The position numbers were made by a program, and so were the translations under genes. The notes beneath the pieces are model-generated. The model saw nothing but the letters and a program-made list of their open reading frames with translations, did not search any database and had not been told where the DNA came from. Positions 52,937-61,713 of a stretch of 64,000 bases of DNA are shown one piece after another. The stretch is taken from assembly GCF_022524345.1 (NCBI RefSeq), contig NZ_JAKWJU010000002.1, forward strand, positions 3,348,001 to 3,412,000, read 5' to 3'. Position 1 is the stretch's first letter, and every line of letters begins with the position of its first letter. Origin of the DNA: Streptomyces marispadix (lineage in GTDB: Bacteria > Actinomycetota > Actinomycetes > Streptomycetales > Streptomycetaceae).

Positions 52937-52959
52937 TTGCAAGTAAAGCGCGTCTGCAA
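52937..52959. promoter_or_regulatory. Possible MarR operator
   Basis: TTGCA and TGCAA flank a 13-base centre in the AT-rich part of the marR/MFS divergent promoter region (52757-53012), near the expected MFS promoter. A weak dyad but located as expected for a MarR site. Confidence 0.35.
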
Positions 52960-53012
52960 TTATTGTCTGCGCCTGTTGATGACGTACGCATGTAAGTAGG
53001 GAAAGGCTCACC

Positions 53013-54368
53013 ATGCCGCTCGCACTGCTGGCGCTGGCTGTCGGCGCCTTCGGGATCGGGACCACGGAGTTCGTGATCATGGGGCTGTTGCCCGAGGTCG
53101 CGGGCGACTTCGCAGTCTCCGTGCCCACCGCCGGCTATCTCACCACCGGCTACGCCCTCGGAGTCGTGGCCGGAGCGCCGCTGCTCGCCGTTCTCGGTAC
53201 GCGCGTTCCGCGCAAGCGGATGCTGATGCTGCTGATGGGCCTGTTCATCGTGGGCAATCTGGTCTCCGCCACGGCGCCCGTGTTCGGCGTGATGCTGGCC
53301 GGACGCGTCATCGCCTCGCTCACTCACGGGGCGTTCTTCGGCATCGGATCGATCGTCGCCGCGGGGCTGGTGGCGCCGCAGCGAAAGGCAGCCGCGATCT
53401 CGATGATGTTCACGGGGCTGACGGTCGCGAACGTCGTCGGCGTACCGGCGGGCACCATGCTCGGCCAGGAACTGGGCTGGCGGGCGACGTTCGGGGCGGT
53501 GACGGCGCTCGGAGTGCTCGGGCTCGTGGGCATCGCGGCCCTCGTACCGGCCGAGCGGGCCGGAGGCCCGGACGCGCCGGGTCCCGGCCAGGAGGATGCA
53601 GCGGAGGGGGCGGCGAGGAGCGGAGCCCGTGGCTCCCGCGTCCGTGACGAGGTGGCGGCGTTCCGCGACGTGCAGGTGCTGCTCGCCATGGCGATGACGG
53701 TCCTCGGGTTCGGCGGCGTCTTCGCTGCCATCACCTATGTCGCCCCGATGATGACCGGTGCGGCCGGCTATGCGCCCTCGTCCGTGACCTGGCTGCTCGT
53801 GCTCTTCGGCCTCGGCATGGTCGCGGGGAACCTCGTCGGCGGGCGCCTCGCGGACCGCGCGCTGATGCCGCTGCTGTTCACGGCGCTCGCCGCGCTCGCG
53901 CTGGTGCTGGCGCTGTTCGTGTTCACGGCTTACGACAAGGTGGCCGCGGCGGTGACCCTGCCGCTGGTCGGGGCCTTCGGCTTCGCCACGGTGCCCCCGC
54001 TCCAGAAGCGCGTGCTCGACAAGACCGCCGACGCCCCGACCCTCGCCTCCGCCGTCAATATCGGCGCGTTCAACCTCGGCAACGCGCTCGCCGCCTGGCT
54101 CGGCGGCCTCGTACTGGACGCGAACGCCGGGCCCACTTCGCCGAACTGGGTGGGCGCTCTGCTCGCGGCGACGGCGCTGGCGCTGGCGGTGGTGTCGGCG
54201 CTGCTCGAACGGCGCGAGAAGACGGCGGCATCGCCGAACTCCCGTCCTCCGGGCTCCCGTTCCCCCGGCTCCGCCCCTTCCCATGTCGTCACGGCGAGCG
54301 GCGGGAGCCCGTCAACCGGCGTGCGAGCGGCTGCCGTTCGGGCCGGTCAGCCGGTCGCGGGGGAATGA
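53013..54368 (+). CDS. MFS exporter, DHA1/AraJ-like
   Basis: A 451-residue, 12-TM transporter. The start LALLALAVGAFGIGTTEFVIMGLLPEVA and the loop RVPRKRMLMLLMGLF are typical of the arabinose-efflux (AraJ/YdhP) type of MFS drug antiporters. The C-terminal ~50 residues are hydrophilic and Ser/Pro-rich. Likely exports a drug or sugar-like compound under control of the divergent MarR. ATG 53013 has a GGGAAAGG ribosome site. Its 3' end overlaps the convergent membrane gene by 22 bases. Confidence 0.85.
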   Translation: MPLALLALAVGAFGIGTTEFVIMGLLPEVAGDFAVSVPTAGYLTTGYALGVVAGAPLLAVLGTRVPRKRMLMLLMGLFIVGNLVSATAPVFGVMLAGRVIASLTHGAFFGIGSIVAAGLVAPQRKAAAISMMFTGLTVANVVGVPAGTMLGQELGWRATFGAVTALGVLGLVGIAALVPAERAGGPDAPGPGQEDAAEGAARSGARGSRVRDEVAAFRDVQVLLAMAMTVLGFGGVFAAITYVAPMMTGAAGYAPSSVTWLLVLFGLGMVAGNLVGGRLADRALMPLLFTALAALALVLALFVFTAYDKVAAAVTLPLVGAFGFATVPPLQKRVLDKTADAPTLASAVNIGAFNLGNALAAWLGGLVLDANAGPTSPNWVGALLAATALALAVVSALLERREKTAASPNSRPPGSRSPGSAPSHVVTASGGSPSTGVRAAAVRAGQPVAGE

Positions 54369-55012
54369 GACCGCGGCTGTCCTTCGGCCGGACCCTCCCC
54401 GTCCGTGCTGTCGGCGACCGGCCGTACCGACGCCGCCGCGGCCTCTCCCATACGGGGGCCTCCGGCACGCGGCCTCCCCGAAGCCGCTTTGCCCGCAGCC
54501 GCCCTTCCCGTACGGGTGTCCCGCAGGCGGCGCCCGCGCCGCGTCAATCCCCACGGCTTGAGCACGGAGACCGCCGTAAGAAACGCGTAGAGGGAAAGGG
54601 ATACGGCGGGCGGGAAGAGGAGGTCGGTGGACGGGACGGGATCGCCCGCCGCCACCAGCGTCGCCGCCTCGTCGGCGTCGGGCTTGAACGCGAAGACGGT
54701 CAGCCCGGTCGCGGCCAGCGTCAGCCAGAACTTCACCCAGACCCAGCGGTGCCGGGCCAGACCCCACTGCGTTCCCAGGGAGAGCACGAGTCCCGTGGTG
54801 AGGGAGAGCAGCGCGACGGGCAGCAGCAGCCAGTCGGCGAAGAGCGCCATCGCGGTGTACGCGGTGAGGGCGAGGTCGTCCGGTTCGAGGGCACCGGCGA
54901 TCGCGAGCGTCAGCAGGCACAGCGAGATGCCGAGCCAGCCGACCGAGACGGTGACATGGGCTACGAGGAAGGCCCTTCTGGTGGGGCGCGGCAGGCGCGG
55001 TAGCTGAGACAT
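54347..55012 (-). CDS. DUF2269-like membrane protein
   Basis: A 221-residue protein with four hydrophobic helices between residues ~15 and 150 and a long hydrophilic C-terminal tail rich in Gly/Arg/Ala. HVTVSVGWLGISLCLLTLAIAGAL and HRWVWVKFWLTLAATGLTVFAF match the small DUF2269-like family. Function unknown. The ATG at 55012 starts right before the first helix. It overlaps the convergent MFS gene by 22 bases. Confidence 0.7.
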   Translation of the reverse strand: MSQLPRLPRPTRRAFLVAHVTVSVGWLGISLCLLTLAIAGALEPDDLALTAYTAMALFADWLLLPVALLSLTTGLVLSLGTQWGLARHRWVWVKFWLTLAATGLTVFAFKPDADEAATLVAAGDPVPSTDLLFPPAVSLSLYAFLTAVSVLKPWGLTRRGRRLRDTRTGRAAAGKAASGRPRAGGPRMGEAAAASVRPVADSTDGEGPAEGQPRSHSPATG

Positions 55013-55224
55013 GTTCCACACGGTGCCGGGGCAGGGCCGCTCATCGCGTCTTACGCGGGGAGTAGTTCGCGCTACTCGGCTACGAGTACAAGGCGGGCCA
55101 GGACGGAGCGGTGATCGCGTCCGGGAGCACCGTTCCAAGGCGGAGCGGTGATCGCGTCCGAGAGCAGCGCTCACCCCCGAAGGAGCCCTCCGGGCCGCAC
55201 ATTCCGCGCACTACGATCGAACCC

Positions 55225-56127
55225 ATGGCCTCCTCGCTCACCGGCCCGTCCGGCCGCCGTCCGGCCAGGCTTCATCTCTTCGATCTCGACGGGACGTTGA
55301 TTCACGGCTCTTCCGCAGCGGTGGAGATCTCGCATCAGCTCGGTCTGGACGAGGAGATCCGCGAACTCGAACTGGCCTTTTCGGCAGGGGGAATGACACC
55401 GCCGGATTTCGCGGCACGTGCGTGCGCGCTGTGGTCGGAGCTGACGGAGGAGCACATCACCGCCGCTTTCATGGGAGCCCCTTGGCTCGGGGGAATCCGT
55501 GAGGTGTGGGAGGAGATAAGGGAGCGGGGCGAGCGGTCCGCCGTCATTTCGCTCTCCCCGGATTTCTTCGTCAGCAGACTGCTTCTACAGGCGCCGCCTC
55601 CACGTCCCTCGCTCTGTCCGGACGCTTCACCCTCTTCGCGCTCCGGCACAGGTGAGGCGGCCGAGATCGGCGGCAAGAGGCCCCGCGCGGGCGGCAGTTC
55701 GAAATCGCGGCCGGGCACGGACGCGAACGCCGGCACGGACGTCGGCACGGACGTCGGCACGGACGGAAGTACGGGCGTAGGCACAGGCGCGGGTAAAGGT
55801 GCAGCCGAGGGCGGTCCAGGGCGAGGAGCCGATGCGACGTACGGCTCACGCTGGCCGTCGGTTCCTTTCCGTGAACTGCCCGATCCGGCGGGAATTCTCT
55901 CGGCCGAGGCGAAGGTGCGGATAGCGGACGAACTCTGCGTCAGATTCGGTGTTTCGAGAAGCGATTGCGTCGCTTACGGCGACTCGATGTCGGACGCGGC
56001 GCTCTTCGCCGCCGTGCCCGTTTCGGTGGCGGTGAACGCGGACGGTCACGTACGCGACCTCGCGTCCGCCGAGTACGAAGGGGAAGATCTTCGCGAGGCT
56101 TACGGACTTGTCCGCAAGAGTCCGTAA
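55225..56127 (+). CDS. HAD-family phosphatase with low-complexity insertion
   Basis: A 300-residue HAD protein of the SerB/phosphoserine phosphatase-like group. Motif I is FDLDGTLIHG (~19-28), motif II VISLSPDFF (~109), motif III KVRIADEL (~230) and motif IV AYGDSMSDAALF (~249-260). Between motif II and III about 80 residues (~122-203) are a disordered insertion with a GTDVGTDVGTD-type repeat, absent from usual members. Substrate unknown. ATG 55225; no close operon partner. Confidence 0.8.
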   Translation: MASSLTGPSGRRPARLHLFDLDGTLIHGSSAAVEISHQLGLDEEIRELELAFSAGGMTPPDFAARACALWSELTEEHITAAFMGAPWLGGIREVWEEIRERGERSAVISLSPDFFVSRLLLQAPPPRPSLCPDASPSSRSGTGEAAEIGGKRPRAGGSSKSRPGTDANAGTDVGTDVGTDGSTGVGTGAGKGAAEGGPGRGADATYGSRWPSVPFRELPDPAGILSAEAKVRIADELCVRFGVSRSDCVAYGDSMSDAALFAAVPVSVAVNADGHVRDLASAEYEGEDLREAYGLVRKSP

Positions 56128-56332
56128 ATTCCTGTCAGTGGTGCACGTCACGTATTTCGCCCCCTGCACGTACGGGACTTGTGTGGCGAAGTGATAACGG
56201 TATGGTCGAGTCCGCATCGAGCGCGGTACGGCAGACAATCCGCAGCCGGTGCCGGGGGGCCGCACCATCAGAACGACGTTCCGAATGCGTGACTGCGCGC
56301 AATGTTCGTAGGAGTTCGAGGCGAGGCAGACC

Positions 56333-58648
56333 ATGACGACCACTTCGGCCGGTAACGGTCCGTCCGCGGGGGACGGCAGAGATGAGAACGACGGCGGATG
56401 GGGGTGGTTCACCCGCGCGCAGCTTACCACGGAGGCGGAGGCGGCCCGCGAGAGCGAATCGGGCGAGCCGACGCGACAGGCGGAGCGCACGGGAAGGACC
56501 GTGACGGCGGCGCAGGCCCAGTACGCGCAGCAGCCCCAGCACCCCCAGAACGACCGGCACCCCCAGGACCCCGGGCAGAACCAGCGGACACCGCACGCCC
56601 GCCAGGCCCCGCAGACCGGACAACCCGGCCAGGCAAGGCAGTCGGAGCCGACGGCACCGACGTCGGCACCGACCGCGGGACCTGAGAACCCTGCCGGATG
56701 GAGAGCCACGGCCGATGCCGTCGGCGACACCCACGTAAGGCCGTTGGGCCCCGTCGTCACCGGCGCGGGCGGCGGCCGTGCGGGCTGGGCGGAGACGCCC
56801 GAGGAGGCGGCGATACCGGTGCCCGCACCGCCGGGCTCCGACGCGGACGCTCCAGCGGGCCCGGTCGGCCGGGACGCCCCGGACGGTACGGACGCGGGCG
56901 ACCCCGATGTGAACGCCCCGCACCCCGGCGCCCCGTACTCCGGCAGTCCGTACGCGGACGGCCCGAAGCCCAACAGCCCTTACCCCGGCGGCCCTTACGC
57001 CCCCGGTGCCGGGCCCTCCGGTTCCAGCCCCGCCGGTTCCAGTCCCCCTGGTTCCAGTCCTCCCGGTCCGTACGGCGGTGATCCCGCGCCGGAGGGCGGG
57101 CAGCAGGGCGGGCAGCGTGGAAGGCCGACTCCGGGCGCCTGGCCGGGCGGCGGCCCCGAGACGCCTCGTGAACATCCCGCACCGTCGTCTCCGTACGGCC
57201 GTACCGAGCCCGGGAGCCGGACGGCGGCCGGGCGGCACGCACCGGGCGAGCCTCAGGCAGGCCATCGGCCCCCGCCGCAGGCGCCACCCATGCCGCAGAC
57301 GCCTCCCCCGGTCGCGCCCCAGCCGCAGCAACAGCCGCCGCAGCCACCGGGCGGTGCCCAGCCCCCGGCCAGCCCTCAGCCACAGGCCAGTCCTCAGCCA
57401 CAGGCCGGCCCTCAGCCGCAGGCCGGTCCCCAGCCTCCGAGTGGACCTCTCTACGACGAGGCACTCGCGGGGGTCGCCGCGCCGGTCTCCGAAGTCGAGT
57501 CGCGCGACGCGACGTTGATCCGCCGCACGCTGGACGAGGTCGAGCCGAAGGCGGACGCGGCCACCGCGTACTTCTACGCGCTGCTCTTCGTACAGCAGCC
57601 CCAGTTGCGCGACCTCTTCCCGGCCTCGATGGACGCCCAACGCGACCGGCTCTTCAGGGCGTTGCTCACCGCGGTCCGGCTCTCCGACGAAGTGGAGGCG
57701 CTCTCCGAGTACTTGGCGGGGCTGGGCCGCGGCCACCGCAAGTACGGCACGCTTCCCGAGCACTATCCCGCCGTCGGCGAGTGCCTGCTGGGCGCGCTCG
57801 CCCAGTACGCGCCGCAGAGCTGGGACCAGGAGACCGAGGACGCGTGGGTGCGTGCGTACACGTCGATCTCGCAGGCGATGATCGACGCGGCGGCAGAGGA
57901 TGCGCAGCGGGCTCCGGCCTGGTGGAACGCCGAGGTCGTCTCGCACGAGTTGCGCACGTCGGAGATAGCGGTGATAACCCTGCGGCCCGACCAGCCGTAC
58001 CCCTTCCTCGCGGGCCAGTACACGAGCGTCGAGACGCCGTGGTGGCCCCGGGTGTGGCGGCACTACTCCTTCGCCTCCTCCCCGCGCTCCGACGGTCTGA
58101 TCACCTTCCATGTGAAGGCGGTTCCCACCGGGTGGGTCTCCAGCGCGCTGGTGCACCGGGCCCGGCCCGGCGACGTGCTGCGGCTGGGACCGCCGTCCGG
58201 CAGCATGACCGTCGACCACGCGACCGACAGCGGACTGCTCTGCGTCGGCGGCGGCACGGGGATAGCCCCGATACGCGCGCTCGTGGAGGATGTCGCGGAG
58301 CACGGCCGTGGCCGGCCCGTCGAGGTCTTCTACGGAGCGCGCAGCGACCACGATCTCTACGACCTGGACTCGATGATGCGGCTGGAGCAGAGGCACCGCT
58401 GGCTGTCCGTGCGTCCCGTGGTCGCGACACCGCCGGGCTCGGCGTTCGCGAACGCCCTTCCCGGCCAACTCCCCGACGCCGTACGGCAGTACGGCCCATG
58501 GTCCGAGTACGACGGCTATCTCTCGGGGCCGCCCGGCATGATCCGCAGCGGTGTGGACGCGCTGGTGGCCTCGGGTGTTCCGGCCGAGCGAATACGTCAC
58601 GACTCGCTGACGGAACTGATCGCCGGCGGTGCGCGGGCCTCCGATTGA
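56333..58648 (+). CDS. Flavohemoprotein with a long disordered N-terminal extension
   Basis: A 771-residue protein. Residues 1-~385 are Pro/Gly/Gln-rich and unstructured with repeats such as SPQPQA/GPQPQA. From ~386 a globin domain (ATAYFYALLF with a B10-type Tyr, LGRGHRKYGTLPEHY with the proximal His) leads into an FAD domain (WRHYSFAS, the R-x-Y-S flavin motif) and an NAD(P)H domain (CVGGGTGIAPI). Flavohemoproteins oxidise nitric oxide to nitrate using NAD(P)H. The enzyme half has standard length; the extension doubles it. ATG 56333 follows GAGGCAGACC. The neighbouring PNPOx-fold gene also binds flavin and may be related. Confidence 0.85.
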   Translation: MTTTSAGNGPSAGDGRDENDGGWGWFTRAQLTTEAEAARESESGEPTRQAERTGRTVTAAQAQYAQQPQHPQNDRHPQDPGQNQRTPHARQAPQTGQPGQARQSEPTAPTSAPTAGPENPAGWRATADAVGDTHVRPLGPVVTGAGGGRAGWAETPEEAAIPVPAPPGSDADAPAGPVGRDAPDGTDAGDPDVNAPHPGAPYSGSPYADGPKPNSPYPGGPYAPGAGPSGSSPAGSSPPGSSPPGPYGGDPAPEGGQQGGQRGRPTPGAWPGGGPETPREHPAPSSPYGRTEPGSRTAAGRHAPGEPQAGHRPPPQAPPMPQTPPPVAPQPQQQPPQPPGGAQPPASPQPQASPQPQAGPQPQAGPQPPSGPLYDEALAGVAAPVSEVESRDATLIRRTLDEVEPKADAATAYFYALLFVQQPQLRDLFPASMDAQRDRLFRALLTAVRLSDEVEALSEYLAGLGRGHRKYGTLPEHYPAVGECLLGALAQYAPQSWDQETEDAWVRAYTSISQAMIDAAAEDAQRAPAWWNAEVVSHELRTSEIAVITLRPDQPYPFLAGQYTSVETPWWPRVWRHYSFASSPRSDGLITFHVKAVPTGWVSSALVHRARPGDVLRLGPPSGSMTVDHATDSGLLCVGGGTGIAPIRALVEDVAEHGRGRPVEVFYGARSDHDLYDLDSMMRLEQRHRWLSVRPVVATPPGSAFANALPGQLPDAVRQYGPWSEYDGYLSGPPGMIRSGVDALVASGVPAERIRHDSLTELIAGGARASD

Positions 58649-59144
58649 CCTGCCGCCGGGGCCTCCGGCGGACGCTCTCGGCAGCGTGACGGGAACGTCA
58701 GGCCCGTCGCAACGTGACGAGGGCGGCAGACGCGAACACAACAGAACCGGGAGCCGGGCCCTGCGGAGTCCGGGACCCGAGAGCGGCGAGCGAACCAGCA
58801 ACGACGAAGCACGCGACGACGGCGTCATCGACGGAGCGTCGACAGCAGATCGAGGAACGACGAGCAAGAGCACGTGAAGCAACAACAGCACGTGAACAGC
58901 AAGAGCGCGTGAAGCAGCACAAGTTCATGAACCGGCGCCGGTGCCCGAACCGTTACGAGTACGCGGACCAGCGCGGGTACGCGAAAGAGCACGAAATCGT
59001 GATCCGGCACGCGAGCGTCAGCACGAGCGCGAACGACAGCGGCGCGGGCGGAAGCCGGACGGGGACGACGGCGCGGAACGTGCGGCGGCGTCCGGTAAGA
59101 GCGCGAAGTACGTGGACGAAGAGGAAAGCGAAGGGGTCAGCGGC
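58649..59144. other. Repetitive leader region before the PNPOx-fold gene
   Basis: About 500 bases in which the frame of the next gene stays open far upstream but encodes low-complexity Arg/Glu/Gly sequence. Around 58870-58930 a degenerate unit (GCACGTGAA, GCACGTGAA, GCGCGTGAA) repeats about every 20-25 bases. It may be untranslated leader or a disordered N-terminus, depending on the true start. Confidence 0.4.
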
Positions 59145-60668
59145 GTGGCTGAGGCGGAGGAGCCTCGTGCGTGGGTCGGGCAGGGCTCACGGACGGAGCA
59201 CGAGCACGGGCGCGAGCCCGAACACGACAGGGCGGCACCCGAAGGGGCGCGGCGCCGGGCGGGCAGCGAAGGGGAGCGGCGGCTTCAGCGCAGGCTCGGT
59301 ACGTCCGAGCGTGCGGAGCGCTTCTACGACGAGCAGGTGCTCGACCATCTCAACGACCGGATGCGGGAGTTCGTGCAGCGCCAGGAGATGTTCTTCCTCG
59401 CGACGGCGGACGCGTCCGGCGAGTGCGACAGCAGCTTCCGCGCAGGGCCCGCGGGTTTCCTGAGGGTGCTGGGCGAACGCAGCCTGGCCTACCCGGAGTA
59501 CCGCGGCAACGGCGTGCACGCGAGCCTCGGCAACATCGAGGAGAACCCGCATCTGGGCATCATGCTGATCGACTTCACCCGGGCCCGCATCGGGCTGCAC
59601 ATCAACGGGCGCGCGGCGGTACTCGAGGACGAGGAGTTCCGCGCGCTGTACCCGGATCTGCCGGCGGACCCCGTTCCGGGGCGAAGGCCCCAGGTGTGGG
59701 TGCATGTGGAGGTCGAAGAGGCCTACATCCACTGTGCGAAGCACATTCCGCAGTTGCAGAAGGCGCCGAAGCGTACGGCTCGCGACTGGGGCACGGACGA
59801 CTACAAGCGCAAGGGCGGCGACTTCTTCGGCACGGGGCGCGACGCACGCGAGCGTGCCGCCGCGGGCGAGGCGGGCGGTGCGCGTGAGCACACCGGGCTC
59901 TCCGAGCCGGAGCCTGCCGGGCATGCCGGGCCCGTCGAGTCCGTCGGGCCCAACGAGCCTGTAGCGACCGCGCCTTCGGAGGCGACTCCCTCGGAGGCGA
60001 CGGCCTCGGAGTCCGCTCTGGAAGCGGCGGAGAGTACGGCGGCCGGGGTGCGGGGGCCGGAGGAGGCACGCTCGCCGGGCTCGCTGGAGTCGTCGTTGTT
60101 CACCCCGTCCTCTTCCTCGTCGTCCGACTCGCCTTCGTACACGTCCTCTTCCTCGTACTCGTATTCGTCGTCCTCGGCATCGGCCCCGGCACCGTCCTCG
60201 GTATCGGGGGCGTCCGCCTCCACCACGTACGACGAACTACGCGGCTACGTAAGCGAGAAGGCGCACTCGGAGACCTCCGGGGCGGGCGGGCTGACCGGGA
60301 CGCCCACCGTGCCGGAACAGCGGGTGCCGGAGCAGCGGCGCTCCCCGGACTGGCAGTGGCCCGAGGCGCCGCCGCCTCCGCTCTTCCCCAGCTCGTCACG
60401 CGACTCGCAGGAGAGGAAGCGGCGCACGGAGCGTGCCGCGGACACCGGCCAGGGGGAGCGGCCGGGGCAGAACGGCCCGGCGGGACCGACCGCGATGGAC
60501 GGCGCCTCAGGTGCGCTCGCGGCTCGGGCGGCGCAGTCGGCCGGCGGCTTCCACATGAACGGTTCCGATCCGGACGCATGGCGTCAGGAGGCCGAGCGTG
60601 CGCTGGCCGAGGCGCAGCGGCGGGGGGCTATGAGCGAAACCGGTACGTTCCAGGGCTGGTTCGGCTGA
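59145..60668 (+). CDS. PNPOx-fold flavin-binding protein with Ser-rich tail
   Basis: A ~507-residue protein. The PNPOx-like split-barrel (~residues 60-215) is recognised by QEMFFLATADASGECDSSFRAG, GNGVHASLGNIEENPHLGIMLIDF and GRRPQVWVHVEVEEAYIHCAKH. Members bind FMN or F420 and act as oxidases or reductases of small molecules. The C-terminal half is disordered, with a Ser-rich run (TPSSSSSSDSPSY, YSYSSSSASAP) and Pro/Arg stretches. GTG 59145 is chosen on an AAGGGG-like ribosome site; GTG 59112 or a far upstream start cannot be excluded. It follows the flavohemoprotein gene. Confidence 0.65.
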   Translation: MAEAEEPRAWVGQGSRTEHEHGREPEHDRAAPEGARRRAGSEGERRLQRRLGTSERAERFYDEQVLDHLNDRMREFVQRQEMFFLATADASGECDSSFRAGPAGFLRVLGERSLAYPEYRGNGVHASLGNIEENPHLGIMLIDFTRARIGLHINGRAAVLEDEEFRALYPDLPADPVPGRRPQVWVHVEVEEAYIHCAKHIPQLQKAPKRTARDWGTDDYKRKGGDFFGTGRDARERAAAGEAGGAREHTGLSEPEPAGHAGPVESVGPNEPVATAPSEATPSEATASESALEAAESTAAGVRGPEEARSPGSLESSLFTPSSSSSSDSPSYTSSSSYSYSSSSASAPAPSSVSGASASTTYDELRGYVSEKAHSETSGAGGLTGTPTVPEQRVPEQRRSPDWQWPEAPPPPLFPSSSRDSQERKRRTERAADTGQGERPGQNGPAGPTAMDGASGALAARAAQSAGGFHMNGSDPDAWRQEAERALAEAQRRGAMSETGTFQGWFG

Positions 60669-60910
60669 GACGACGGTCAGGCAGGGCGACCAGGCCGGTA
60701 CAGCCAGGTCAGTACAGAGGACCAGCACAGACGGGCCAGTACAGGCGGGCCGGTGCAGACGCGCCGGGCCGGTCCAGGGACGAGCAGAGACGAGTCGGCG
60801 ACGAGCCGACGGTAGAGCGGCGCCCCGCGTTCTTCGCACGCCGGGGCGCACGTCCCGTCCCGGGGCGTCCGCGTTCTGCCGCGTCATGCTGCCCCGCCGA
60901 CGCGGCCCGC

Positions 60911-61456
60911 TCACCCCAAGTCGTGGGCGAGCAGCGCCAGTACGCCCTCGATGTTCTTGTCGAGGTACGACCGCAAGGCGGGCGGTACGACCTCGACGGA
61001 GGCGATGCCCTCGCGTGTGAAGGGCACCCGTACGAACTCGTACTCCCCGCAGGGCTCTTCGACTTCCGGGCCGTGTCTGCGGGTCAGGTCCATCGAGGCG
61101 AGGCGGCAGACGAAGAAGTGCTGCACCTTGACGCCGGATTCGCCCTGTTCGGTGGTGTGCGGGACGGTGTCGACGAAGGCGGGGACCACGTCCGTCACCT
61201 TCGCGCCCAGCTCCTCGTCGACCTCGCGGTGAAGCGCGTCGACGACGGTGGCGTCCACTCCCGGTTCCACGCCGCCGCCCGGGGTGATCCAGTACGGCTC
61301 TCTGCCCGGCTTGGTGCGTTTGATCAGCACCAGTTCGGGAGTGCCGCCGGCGGTGCCGCTGCTGTCCGTGTCGAGGAGCAGGGCGCGGGCGGTGCGCTTC
61401 ACCACGGGGCGTTCAAGGGGCATGCGTGAGGTCTGGCCCGTCGTGCGGTGGGTCAA
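60911..61456 (-). CDS. NUDIX hydrolase
   Basis: A 181-residue NUDIX-fold protein with the full Nudix box GGGVEPG...HREVDEELGA (G-x5-E-x7-REVxEExG, ~residues 72-95). It hydrolyses nucleoside diphosphates linked to another group; the substrate is unknown. The TTG at 61456 has GAGGAG 5 bases upstream; ATG 61423 is the alternative. It is convergent with the PNPOx-fold gene; the gap 60669-60910 is repetitive and holds no gene I can support. Confidence 0.85.
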   Translation of the reverse strand: MTHRTTGQTSRMPLERPVVKRTARALLLDTDSSGTAGGTPELVLIKRTKPGREPYWITPGGGVEPGVDATVVDALHREVDEELGAKVTDVVPAFVDTVPHTTEQGESGVKVQHFFVCRLASMDLTRRHGPEVEEPCGEYEFVRVPFTREGIASVEVVPPALRSYLDKNIEGVLALLAHDLG

Positions 61457-61649
61457 ACACGCTCCTCGGCAGATGTACGGACATCCGGACGTGAAACCGC
61501 CCAGTCACCCTGGAAACCATGGAACCCGCACATGCAATGGTGAATATCTCCACAGAGGTATATCGATAATGCCGTCTCCGTCACTGGACATTGACGCAGA
61601 GTCAACTAACCTGGTTTGAGCGGTTCTTGACGCATTGGGCCGCGACCGG

Positions 61650-61683
61650 GCGGTTCGAGGCATGAGGGGGAGCCTCGAACCGC
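61650..61683 (-). terminator. Hairpin after the WD40 gene
   Basis: GCGGTTCGAGGC (61650-61661) and GCCTCGAACCGC (61672-61683) form a perfect 12-bp stem with a 10-base loop, 30 bases past the stop of the minus-strand WD40 gene. It probably ends that transcript. Confidence 0.8.
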
Positions 61684-61713
61684 TCTCGTGTGCGGGGAAG
61701 TCGACTGCGACGA

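Noticed and set aside
61569..61619. A 16-codon peptide MPSPSLDIDAESTNLV in an AT-richer gap
   Set aside because: Too short to support by sequence alone; no clear ribosome site or partner gene.
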